A stretch of 64,000 bases of DNA. Origin: Arthrobacter liuii (GTDB lineage Bacteria > Actinomycetota > Actinomycetes > Actinomycetales > Micrococcaceae). Below are positions 15,958 through 23,894 of this stretch, one piece after another (within the stretch, counting starts at the first letter, position 1; each line of letters starts with the position of its first letter). The stretch covers positions 1 through 64,000 of the forward strand of contig NZ_BMFW01000021.1 in assembly GCF_014639275.1 (NCBI RefSeq), in the 5' to 3' direction. The position numbers and the translations under genes are program-made. The notes under the pieces were generated by a model. It was given only the letters and a program-made list of their open reading frames with translations. It did not search any database and was not told where the DNA came from.

Positions 15958-16225
15958 GAGGTGATGCTCCGTTTCACTGGGGCGGGGCGGCTGCCTGGAG
16001 TACCGGCTTCCCTCTCCCCCACCATCTTTTGCCTGCTGGCGGAGCATCGCGTAGCTGTGCCCGACGGAACCGGGCAACCCGAAGGGCTAGCAACGGATGG
16101 ATTGGGTGAGGAAATAAGCGCAGCGCCGAACCCAAGACAGCCGTGGCGCGGCCGTCCGCAGGACGGTTGAGCCGGTGGAGCGGGCACGTAGGATCCAACG
16201 GACAGCAGCAAAAAGAAAAAATGCT
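15958..16225 (-). promoter_or_regulatory. Repeated 5' leader, diverged copy E
   Basis: Shares with copies A-C the ordered words GCTGGCGGAGC, AGCTGTGCCCGACGGA, GAGGAAATAAGCG, GGGCACGTA and GGACAGCAGC (plus-strand reading), but the spacers differ. The complementary arms persist as CTTTTGCCTGCTG (16026-16038) and CAGCAGCAAAAAG (16203-16215), pairing at 11 of 13 positions. Conservation of words and pairing between diverged spacers argues for function. Confidence 0.6.
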
Positions 16226-16492
16226 TGTGCTGTCCGAGCGCAGCGAGGTCCTTTTCCTCCCCGCCGCCGCCCAGCGTCCGACGTCTCCGTAGGGGTTAAA
16301 GTCGAGCGATTCACGCAGTCTGAGGGCTTTCGGCGCGGGGACCAGGCACCGGGGTGCAGGTCGCTTGAAGGTGAGGGCCGGACCAAGGCCTCAACCGCCC
16401 GGCTGTAGATACTCAACAAAATCCTGTCCTGATCAGGAAACTAGCCTCGGTTCTACGGCATACCCGCAACCAAGCAGCGCAAAGGACGATCA
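16226..16492. other. Upstream region of the biotin operon with a palindrome
   Basis: No gene is supported. The perfect 12-bp palindrome TCCTGATCAGGA lies at 16427-16438, 55 bp before the bioB start, and is a candidate operator. I do not see the known BioQ or BirA consensus here. The start codon is preceded by AAAGGACGATCA. Confidence 0.4.
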
Positions 16493-17518
16493 ATGACGAT
16501 TCCGGCACATCCGGCGATTACCCGGTACGAGATTCTCGAAACAGCCAGTGAGCAGGTCCTTGAAGAAGGACGCGGGCTGACGCAGGAGCAACTGCTGGAG
16601 GTGCTGCGCCTGCCCGATGAAGCCCTTCCGGCGGCGCTGCAGCTGGCCCACGAGGTGCGGCTGAGGCACTGCGGTGAAGACGTCGAGGTCGAAGGCATCA
16701 TCTCAATCAAGACCGGCGGGTGCCCCGAGGACTGCCATTTCTGCAGCCAGTCGGGGCTCTTCGATTCCCCCGTCCGGGGCGTGTGGCTGGACATTCCCGA
16801 ACTGGTCAAGGCGGCAAAAGAAACGGCCGCGACCGGTGCCACCGAATTCTGCATCGTGGCCGCCGTCCGTGGACCCGACATCAAACTGATGAACCAGATC
16901 AAGTTCGCGATAGACCGTATCAACGAAGCCGTGGAGATCAACATCGCCTGCTCCCTGGGCATGCTGACCCAGCACCAGGTGGACCAGCTCGCCGCCTGGG
17001 GGGTGCACCGCTACAACCACAACCTGGAAACAGCACGCAGCTACTTCCCGCAAGTAGTCACCACCCACAGCTACGAAGAACGCCTCGAGACCTGCGCCAT
17101 GGTCAAGGCGGCCGGCATGGAGCTGTGCTGCGGCGCCCTGATCGGCATGGGCGAATCCCTGGAGCAGCGTGCCGAACTTGCTGCCCAGCTCGCCGCGCTC
17201 GAACCCCACGAGGTCCCGCTGAACTTCCTGAACCCTCGCCCCGGGACTCCCCTGGAAAACCAGGGGATCATGGACGGCAAAGACGCCCTCCGCGCCATTG
17301 CTGCGTTCCGGCTGGCCATGCCCCGGACCGTGCTCCGCTACGCCGGCGGCCGCGAACTGACCCTCGGTGACCTCGGAACCAGGGATGGCCTGCTCGGCGG
17401 CATCAACGCCGTCATCGTCGGGAACTACCTGACCACTCTGGGTCGGCCCGCCGACGCGGACCTGAACCTGCTGGTCGAGCTGAACATGCCCATCAAGGAA
17501 TTCCAGAAATCACTATGA
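16493..17518 (+). CDS. bioB: Biotin synthase
   Basis: 341 residues. Radical-SAM enzyme that inserts sulfur into dethiobiotin, the last step of biotin synthesis. The radical-SAM cluster motif CPEDCHFC has C77, C81 and C84. Further BioB hallmarks are YNHNLET and [13 protein letters not shown]. Full length for the family, with AAAGGA as ribosome-binding site. First gene of a tightly coupled operon: its stop overlaps the bsaP start (ATGA at 17515). The auxiliary BsaP next door indicates the actinobacterial type of BioB, which depends on that partner. Confidence 0.97.
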   Translation: MTIPAHPAITRYEILETASEQVLEEGRGLTQEQLLEVLRLPDEALPAALQLAHEVRLRHCGEDVEVEGIISIKTGGCPEDCHFCSQSGLFDSPVRGVWLDIPELVKAAKETAATGATEFCIVAAVRGPDIKLMNQIKFAIDRINEAVEINIACSLGMLTQHQVDQLAAWGVHRYNHNLETARSYFPQVVTTHSYEERLETCAMVKAAGMELCCGALIGMGESLEQRAELAAQLAALEPHEVPLNFLNPRPGTPLENQGIMDGKDALRAIAAFRLAMPRTVLRYAGGRELTLGDLGTRDGLLGGINAVIVGNYLTTLGRPADADLNLLVELNMPIKEFQKSL

Positions 17519-17754
17519 AAACGGTCCCGGCTGCCGGGGGCGCGAACGGCTCGAGCAACGGCCCATTCTGCGGACACTGCGGGGGCCCCGACGGCGGCGG
17601 TCTCCCCGCGTCGGACGAGCACCGGCGCTGCGTCGAACTACTGACGCTGGAACCGCCACGCTACTGCGCCAACTGCAGGAGACGGATGAAGGTCCAGGTC
17701 ACGCCGGCCGGCTGGAGCGCAGAATGTTCCCGCCACGGGGTGCTCATCCGATGA
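17515..17754 (+). CDS. bsaP: Biotin synthase auxiliary protein
   Basis: 79 residues. Three Cys groups (FCGHC, RYCANC, ECSRHG) and the WSAECSRHG ending match BsaP, the small protein that supports biotin synthase in actinobacteria and is encoded directly after bioB. It is thought to bind an iron-sulfur cluster and help BioB turn over. Four-base overlaps join it to both bioB and bioA. Confidence 0.85.
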   Translation: MKTVPAAGGANGSSNGPFCGHCGGPDGGGLPASDEHRRCVELLTLEPPRYCANCRRRMKVQVTPAGWSAECSRHGVLIR

Positions 17755-19112
17755 CACAGGTATCGGCTCCGATGAGCCTGATCCAGCGGGACCGCGCACG
17801 CCTGTGGCACCCGTACGCCCCCGCGTCCCCCAGCCTCCCGTTGTGGGAGGTCGAGGCGGCCAACGGTGTGCGGTTGCGGCTCCGCAGCGAAGACGGCACA
17901 CGCCATGAGGTCGTTGATGCCATGTCCTCGTGGTGGTCGGCGATCCATGGCTACCGCCACCCTGTACTGGACGCGGCCGGGAAGCGGCAACTCGATGATT
18001 TCAGCCATGTGATGTTCGGCGGACTCACCCATGCCCCGGCGGTGGAACTGGCCGAGCGGCTGGTGGATATGGCCCCTTCCGCACCAGGACGGTCACGGTT
18101 GGACCGGGTGTTCCTCGCGGACTCGGGTTCGGTATCGGTGGAGGTTGCACTGAAGCTGGCGGTGCAATTCCAGACCGCGTCCGGCCACCCCCGGCGGCAG
18201 CGGTTCCTGAGCATCCGCGGCGGATATCACGGTGACACCTTTGCGGCAATGGGGGTTTGTGACCCCGTGGACGGGATGCACGCCGCTTTCCCCGGTCTGC
18301 TGGCCGGCAACGTGTTTGCTCCCCGCCCCCCGGCCGCGGCGTCCGCAACCCCGGAAACGGTGCAGGCGTGGGCAGCCGAACTCCAGGCCACCGCGGCTGC
18401 GCATTCCGGGGAGCTGGCCGCGCTCATCGTCGAGCCGGTCCTCCAGGGCGCAGGTGGCATGTACCCCTACCCGGCCGAGTGCCTCACCGCGTTGCGGCAG
18501 GTGGCGGACCGGTACGGGCTGCTGCTCATTTTTGACGAGATCGCGACCGGGTTCGGCCGCACCGGCGAGCTGTTCGCCGCCGGTCATGCCGGTGTGGTCC
18601 CGGACATCATGTGCGTGGGCAAGGCCCTGACCGGCGGGTACCTCACCCTCGCCGCGATGCTCTGCACGGACGAGATTGCGTCAACGGTTTCCGGCGGGCA
18701 GGCAGGGGCACTCCTGCACGGCCCGACCTTCATGGGCAACCCGCTGGCGTGTGCGGTAGCCAACGCCAGCCTGAGCATCATCGACGGCGGCGGCTGGCAG
18801 ACCGACGTCGCCCGGATCGGGGCGGGCCTGGCGTCGGGGCTGGCCCCCGCCCGGGGACTTGAGTCCGTGGCGGATGTCCGCACCGTCGGGGCCGTCGGCG
18901 TCATTGAGCTGCACGACCCCGTCGATGTCACGGCGGTCACGGCCGCGGCCATCCGGCACGGGGTCTGGGTGCGGCCGTTCCGGAACCTCGTCTACACGAT
19001 GCCCCCGTACATCAGCACCGCGGCAGACATCGAACAGATCACCGCAGGCATGACAGCGGCCGTCGCCGAAGTCCATCAACGCGGCCCGGAACGCTCCGGA
19101 GTCCCAGCATGA
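17751..19112 (+). CDS. bioA: Adenosylmethionine-8-amino-7-oxononanoate aminotransferase
   Basis: 453 residues from the ATG at 17751 that overlaps the bsaP stop. PLP-dependent class III aminotransferase converting 7-keto-8-aminopelargonate to 7,8-diaminopelargonate. Visible motifs: LWHPY near the N-terminus, [34 protein letters not shown] (the Asp that contacts the PLP ring nitrogen), and [14 protein letters not shown] with the PLP-binding Lys. [15 protein letters not shown] is also typical of BioA. Overlaps bioF by four bases. Confidence 0.96.
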   Translation: MTQVSAPMSLIQRDRARLWHPYAPASPSLPLWEVEAANGVRLRLRSEDGTRHEVVDAMSSWWSAIHGYRHPVLDAAGKRQLDDFSHVMFGGLTHAPAVELAERLVDMAPSAPGRSRLDRVFLADSGSVSVEVALKLAVQFQTASGHPRRQRFLSIRGGYHGDTFAAMGVCDPVDGMHAAFPGLLAGNVFAPRPPAAASATPETVQAWAAELQATAAAHSGELAALIVEPVLQGAGGMYPYPAECLTALRQVADRYGLLLIFDEIATGFGRTGELFAAGHAGVVPDIMCVGKALTGGYLTLAAMLCTDEIASTVSGGQAGALLHGPTFMGNPLACAVANASLSIIDGGGWQTDVARIGAGLASGLAPARGLESVADVRTVGAVGVIELHDPVDVTAVTAAAIRHGVWVRPFRNLVYTMPPYISTAADIEQITAGMTAAVAEVHQRGPERSGVPA

Positions 19113-20278
19113 GCACCTCGATGACCCAATGGCTCGAGCAGCAAGCCTCCGTCCGGGACCGCCGTGGTTTGGTCCGCCGCCCGCTCCCCCGCAACGCGGA
19201 CGAACAGCTCATCGACCTGGCCAGCAACGACTATCTGGGCCTCGCAACGGATCCGCGGCTTGCCGAGGCCGCCGCGGCAGCCGTTTCATCGTGGGGTGCG
19301 GGAGCCACGTCCTCGCGGCTGGTTGCCGGAACCACCCGGCTGCATCTGGACCTCGAGCAGGAACTGGCCACGCTGGCCGGTATGGAGACGGCACTGGTGT
19401 TTTCCTCCGGCTATCTGGCGAACATGGGTGTGATCACTGCACTCGGCGGTCCGGGGACCCTGATTGTCGCGGATGAACACTGCCATGCCTCGATGATCGA
19501 CGGATTTCGGCTCAGCCGCTCCCGCACCGAATCGTTCACCCACAACAGCGTGGAGGACGCCGGCCGGCTGCTCGCGGACCGGCTGGAGCCGCGCGCACTC
19601 ATCGCCGTTGAATCCCTCTACAGCGTCCTTGGTGACGAAGCCCCGCTCGCTGGTCTGCTGGCCCTGGCCGGGCAGTACGACGCGGCGCTTCTGATCGACG
19701 AGGCCCATAGTCTAGGTGTCACCGGTGCCGGCGCCTTTCAGGGCCGCGGCTCGGTGGCCGGGACGGCCCTTGCCGGGCATCCGAACGTGATCGTGACCGC
19801 GACGCTGTCCAAGGCCCTGGGCAGCCAGGGCGGGGCGGTCCTGGGATCCGCGTTGCTGCGGGAACACCTCGTCAACCGTGCCCGAAGCTTCATCTTCGAC
19901 ACCGGCCTGGCGCCGGCCTCTGCAGCGGCGGCCCTCGCCGGGGTGCGGATCATCCGGGATGAACCTTGGCGGGCCGGATCCGTCCGAAGCAATGCTGCGG
20001 CCCTGGCCGCCGGACTCGCCCCGGCCCTTGCAGCCCGCGGCGCTGAGGTCGAGCACGGGGCGGGGGCGGTCCAGTCCATTCCTATGCCGTCGGCCGAATC
20101 GGCCCTGGCAGCCACCGGGGCCGCGCGCACCGCCGGCGTTCGGATCGGCTGCTTCCGCCCCCCGTCCGTTCCGGACGGGATTTCCCGGCTGCGGCTCACC
20201 GCCCGGGCCACCCTTACACCTAAGGAAATCGAAGACAGCTGCGCCGTACTGCGCAGCATTTTGGAGGAACTTCCATGA
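19109..20278 (+). CDS. bioF: 8-amino-7-oxononanoate synthase
   Basis: 389 residues. PLP enzyme that condenses a pimeloyl thioester with alanine. Motifs: LASNDYLGLATDPRL, GATSSRLVAGTTRLH, FSSGYLANMG, HCHASMIDG, LLIDEAHSLGVTG and TATLSKALGSQGG, whose Lys forms the Schiff base. It sits between bioA and bioD with four-base overlaps on both sides, so the four proteins should be made in step. Its substrate may come from the P450 at the end of the operon. Confidence 0.96.
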   Translation: MSTSMTQWLEQQASVRDRRGLVRRPLPRNADEQLIDLASNDYLGLATDPRLAEAAAAAVSSWGAGATSSRLVAGTTRLHLDLEQELATLAGMETALVFSSGYLANMGVITALGGPGTLIVADEHCHASMIDGFRLSRSRTESFTHNSVEDAGRLLADRLEPRALIAVESLYSVLGDEAPLAGLLALAGQYDAALLIDEAHSLGVTGAGAFQGRGSVAGTALAGHPNVIVTATLSKALGSQGGAVLGSALLREHLVNRARSFIFDTGLAPASAAAALAGVRIIRDEPWRAGSVRSNAAALAAGLAPALAARGAEVEHGAGAVQSIPMPSAESALAATGAARTAGVRIGCFRPPSVPDGISRLRLTARATLTPKEIEDSCAVLRSILEELP

Positions 20279-20952
20279 ACCTGCCCGGCATCATCATGAT
20301 CACCGGAACGGACACCGGCGTCGGCAAGACCATCACAACGGCGGCCCTCGCCGCCGCCCTCCACGAACAAGGGCGCAGCGTCGCGGTCTACAAGCCCTGC
20401 CAGTCAGGAGCCGCCGTCGGCGATTCCGACACAGCCGAAATCATCCGGCTCGCCGGCGACGTGACAGCAGAAACCGGGGTGGTTCTCCAGGAGCCATTGG
20501 CGCCCGTCGCGGCAGCCGCCATCGATAAAACACCCCTGCCCCGGGTGGCTGCGCACGCCGGGAGGGTCCGCGAGCTGGCCGCCTCCCACGACCACGTCCT
20601 GGTCGAGGGCGCAGGCGGCCTGCTGGTGGACCTGGATTCCGACGGCTGCACCCTCGCGGACCTCGGCTCACTCCTGGCAGCGGCATTCGTGGTCGTCGCG
20701 CGGCCGGACCTTGGCACCCTGAACCACACCGCTCTGACTCTCGAAGCGCTGCAAACACGGGACCTGCAGGTCCTCGGCGTAGTGCTGGGAAGCTGGCCAG
20801 GCAACCCAGGCGTCGTACACCACACCAACCGACAGGTGCTCGGATCCCTGCGGGTGCGTTTTCTCGGCGCCCTCCCTGGGCATGCCTCCGAACTGTCCCC
20901 GCCCGCTTTCCGTACCGAAGCAGCCGCCTGGCTGAACGGTCTACCCGCATGA
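20275..20952 (+). CDS. bioD: Dethiobiotin synthetase
   Basis: 225 residues. ATP-dependent closure of the ureido ring from diaminopelargonate and CO2. The P-loop ITGTDTGVGKT lies at the N-terminus, KPCQSG follows the first strand, and VEGAGGLLVDL marks the second nucleotide-contact region. Overlaps bioF and the P450 gene by four bases each. Confidence 0.96.
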   Translation: MNLPGIIMITGTDTGVGKTITTAALAAALHEQGRSVAVYKPCQSGAAVGDSDTAEIIRLAGDVTAETGVVLQEPLAPVAAAAIDKTPLPRVAAHAGRVRELAASHDHVLVEGAGGLLVDLDSDGCTLADLGSLLAAAFVVVARPDLGTLNHTALTLEALQTRDLQVLGVVLGSWPGNPGVVHHTNRQVLGSLRVRFLGALPGHASELSPPAFRTEAAAWLNGLPA

Positions 20953-22169
20953 ACCCGACCCCAACGACCACCGGACCCGCGCAGCCGCTGGCAGAAAGCC
21001 CGGGACAGTGGCAGAGCTCTGAGCAGCCGCGCTGCCCGTACATGGTGGTGCGTGACCCGGATATGGTCCGCGAAGTGCTGCACCGACCGGATGTTTTCAG
21101 CCCCGCGAACGCCCTCGTCGCGGTCACGCCCCTGGCTGGGCCTGCCCTGCGCGTGCTGCAGCGTGTTCGCTTTGCGTTGCCTCCCGTGCTCGCCAGCAAC
21201 GACACCGACACGCACGCCGGGATCCGTAAGATCGTGGCAGGGTTTTTCACGCCCGCCACGGTCGCGGCCATGGAGCCGCGGATCCGGGAACTGGCACAGG
21301 AAGCGGCACGGAATGCCGCAGACCAGCTCGTGAGGTCCGGGCCTGTGGACCTCGTCCAGACGGTGGCGGCGTTCCCCCCGGCAATTGTCATGCTCGAACT
21401 CCTCGGGCTGCCCGTACGGGACCTTGCAGACCTCAAACGCTGGAGTCTTGACTCCATGGAGCTGTTCTGGGGCTGGCCCGACGAAGCCCGGCAACTCGAA
21501 CTCGCCCACAGCGCGGCGGAATCCTACCTCTGGCTGCGCAAACTCGTCGCAGAATCCCTGACGGCACCGGGATGCAACCTCTTCAAATCCCTCGCCGAAC
21601 ACGGCCTGTCAACCCCCGAAATCTGCTCGCTCGGCTATTTTCTGCTCATCGCCGGACAGGAAACAACCACCCAGCTGATTAGCACCACCCTGTTCCGACT
21701 CCTTGAAGAATCCAACCCAGTGGACTGGAAGGACGCCGCATCCGGGGAAGGCTCCAGGAGCGCGGTCCGACACGTGCTCGCCACTGAATCATCAGTCCCC
21801 ACCTGGCGCCGTGTCGCCGCACACGATACCAACATCGCCGGCTCGCAGATTTCGGCGGGCACCGAAATCGTCCTCGAACTGAGCGGCAACCACACCACGA
21901 GACCAGCCCAAACCCGAGGTTCCTCGCCCCGAACGCAAGAGGCCCAGCACAAACCACCCACCACATACGGCCTGGTTTTTGGCTCGGGGATCCACCGCTG
22001 CCTCGGTGCCAAACTCGCAGAACTCGAGGCCGCCATCATTGTCCAGGAAACCGCCATATCACTTCCGCGAATACAGCTCCGGGACGTGAATCCAGACTGG
22101 ATCCGGCTCCTGTCATTCCAAGCCCCCCGGACAGTTGTCGTGGCAGCCCAGCCACTCGGACCGCACTGA
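20949..22169 (+). CDS. Cytochrome P450, BioI-like by context
   Basis: 406 residues. The heme-ligand loop is FGSGIHRCLG (Cys near residue 352) and the I-helix has AGQETTT near 235. The K-helix ExxR is not evident: the expected place reads SAVRHVLATES, so the salt-bridge pair seems altered. Translationally coupled to bioD and last in the operon. In Bacillus the P450 BioI cleaves long-chain acyl-ACP to pimeloyl-ACP, feeding BioF. No bioC or bioH is in the window, so the same job here is a reasonable inference, not shown. The segment after NHTTRP is rich in Gln, Arg and Ser and looks family-atypical, so a damaged enzyme is possible. Confidence 0.75.
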   Translation: MNPTPTTTGPAQPLAESPGQWQSSEQPRCPYMVVRDPDMVREVLHRPDVFSPANALVAVTPLAGPALRVLQRVRFALPPVLASNDTDTHAGIRKIVAGFFTPATVAAMEPRIRELAQEAARNAADQLVRSGPVDLVQTVAAFPPAIVMLELLGLPVRDLADLKRWSLDSMELFWGWPDEARQLELAHSAAESYLWLRKLVAESLTAPGCNLFKSLAEHGLSTPEICSLGYFLLIAGQETTTQLISTTLFRLLEESNPVDWKDAASGEGSRSAVRHVLATESSVPTWRRVAAHDTNIAGSQISAGTEIVLELSGNHTTRPAQTRGSSPRTQEAQHKPPTTYGLVFGSGIHRCLGAKLAELEAAIIVQETAISLPRIQLRDVNPDWIRLLSFQAPRTVVVAAQPLGPH

Positions 22170-22356
22170 CTTTGCTCAGAGGAACGAAATCGGCGGAATT
22201 CAAAGGTCCTACCGCCAGCGACGTAACCAAACACCAGGGACCGGCTGCGTGCGCAGCCCTCAACAGCACGGGCCCGGATTTCAAGGCCAACGCGCGGAAT
22301 TAGTGCCCAGTCAGCCACCCGGATTCGGCCCCCAGGGATCGCGGGACCTGGGCAGC

Positions 22357-23562
22357 TCAGGCAGCCAGGCGGGCTGCCCGAGCCGGGACCGGCGTGTAGG
22401 TGGTGCCGTCGCGGAGCATGGCCCAAAGGACGTTCAGGCGGCGCCGGGCCAGGGAGAGCATGGCCTGGATATGGGTTTTGCCTTCGGCGCGTTTTCGGTC
22501 GTAGTAGGTCCGTGAGGCGGGGCAGCTTTTCAGGGCTGATAGCCCGGAGAGGTAGAAGACCCGGAGGAGTCTGCGATCGTAGCGGCGGGGGCGGTGGTGG
22601 TTTCCGGTGATCCGGCCGGAGTCCCGGGGCGCGGGGGCGAGTCCGGCGACGCCGGCGAACCGGTCCGCGGTTTCAAAGACCGTAAGGTCCCCGCCGGTGG
22701 CGCCAAGTAACTCAGCGGCCAGGACGGGTCCGAAACCGGGCATGCTGAGCAGGGACGGGGTGTGCCGGTGTTCGCTGACTTTCTCGCTGATTAGCGCGTC
22801 CAGCTCGGCCAGTTCCTTGTCCAGGGTGATGATTTCCTGTGCGAGGGCGGCGACTATCTGTTCTCCAAGGTGTTGGGCCGGGACGGTGATGTGCTGGGAT
22901 TTCGCGGCGTCGACGGCGGCCTGGGCGACCGCGGCGGAGGAACGGGTGCCGTGTTTCTTCAGCCAGGCGTGGATCCTGGTCTGGCCGGTGCGGCGGATCC
23001 CGTCCGGGGTCCGGTGTTTGGTCAGCAGGGTCAGGGCCGCTTTGGAGCGGCTGTAGTCAAAGGCCCGCTCCAAGGCCGGGAAGTATTCGAGCAGTTGGGC
23101 CTGCAGGCGGTTGATCGCCCGGACCCGGTCCGCGGATTTGTCGGCCCGGCGGGCGGTGAGGAGCCGCAGCCCTGTGCAGATCTCATCCCCGGCCCGCAGC
23201 GGCTGCAGGTCGCGGCGCATCCGGGCCTGGTCGGCGATCACGGCGGCGTCTTTCGCGTCCGTTTTGCCCTCGCCGCGGTAGAGCTTGGAGGCGTGGTGGA
23301 CGATCCGGCCCGGGATGTAGAGGATGGTCTGGCCGTGGGCGACGAGGATGGCGATCAGCAGCGCCGGCCCGCCGTGGTTCAGGTCCGTTGCCCAGATGAC
23401 CTCGTCCCCGTCCCCGAGTTTCAAGACGTTGACGATGAGCTCGAGCAGGGCTGGTTCGTCGTTGGGAACTCGTTGGGAGAGCAGCCGGTTTCCGGCGGCG
23501 TCGATCACAACGCAGTGATGATGGGCTTTGCCGGCATCGATACCGGCCCACAATTTCGTCAA
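22357..23562 (-). CDS. IS110-family transposase
   Basis: 401 residues, TTG start with GGAGG upstream. The N-terminal RuvC-like DEDD domain starts with GIDAGKAHHH and has GEGKTDAKDA near residue 98. The C-terminal Tnp20 domain has LSMPGFGPVLAAELL, FAGVAGLAPAPRDSG and a later serine (YLSGLSALKS). It looks intact. IS110 elements recombine DNA using a structured bridge RNA from the noncoding end, which would be 23563-23800 here. Confidence 0.93.
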   Translation of the reverse strand: MTKLWAGIDAGKAHHHCVVIDAAGNRLLSQRVPNDEPALLELIVNVLKLGDGDEVIWATDLNHGGPALLIAILVAHGQTILYIPGRIVHHASKLYRGEGKTDAKDAAVIADQARMRRDLQPLRAGDEICTGLRLLTARRADKSADRVRAINRLQAQLLEYFPALERAFDYSRSKAALTLLTKHRTPDGIRRTGQTRIHAWLKKHGTRSSAAVAQAAVDAAKSQHITVPAQHLGEQIVAALAQEIITLDKELAELDALISEKVSEHRHTPSLLSMPGFGPVLAAELLGATGGDLTVFETADRFAGVAGLAPAPRDSGRITGNHHRPRRYDRRLLRVFYLSGLSALKSCPASRTYYDRKRAEGKTHIQAMLSLARRRLNVLWAMLRDGTTYTPVPARAARLAA

Positions 23563-23800
23563 AACAGCCTCCAGTCTGTCGGATGGGTCGAACCCGGCAG
23601 ATAACCGCGCCGTCGTGTCCTTATCCGGCGATTCAAGTCGCGTCTCTCAATCAGCGGTCGGGTCATCGCGGGGCGCCGGGCGGCCAATCCTACGAAGCCG
23701 TCACGACCTGGATCGTCCGGACCACAGCAACAAAGCCATACCCGCCTCCCCCGGGTAGCCACGACCCTACAACGGCCACGGAACCACCCGTCAACACCAT
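23563..23800 (-). ncRNA. IS110 noncoding end, candidate bridge RNA region
   Basis: About 240 bp between the transposase start and the junction with the repeated leader at 23801. No gene is supported. In IS110-group elements the bridge RNA is transcribed from the noncoding end upstream of the transposase and carries the target- and donor-binding loops. Length and position fit. I did not fold it, and the exact element end is inferred from the leader junction. Confidence 0.4.
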
Positions 23801-23837
23801 AAGGACAGCAGCCAAAAAACGTCGAAGACGTCAGAAC
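23801..23837 (-). repeat. Repeated leader, split copy D, distal fragment
   Basis: Matches copy A from AAGGACAGCAGCC to AGAAC (23833-23837), the last five bases being the target duplication of the Tn3-family transposon. The continuation of the leader resumes at 36721. On the left it is cut by the IS110 element. Confidence 0.85.
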
Positions 23838-23894
23838 GGGGTGGCTTGTGAAAAAGTGAAATATCCGACGCTAAGGTTTTGCCGGTCGTCGTAG
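23838..23894 (+). repeat. Left terminal inverted repeat of the Tn3-family transposon
   Basis: Begins GGGGTGGCTTGTGAAAAAG and continues through the CGACGCTAAGGTTTTGCCGG region. It pairs with 36664-36720. The tnpA stop codon lies inside it, so the last residues of the transposase are encoded by the repeat. Confidence 0.9.

Noticed and set aside
20388..21602. Minus-strand open frame across bioD and the P450
   Set aside because: It crosses two well-supported plus-strand genes and shows no recognisable domain.
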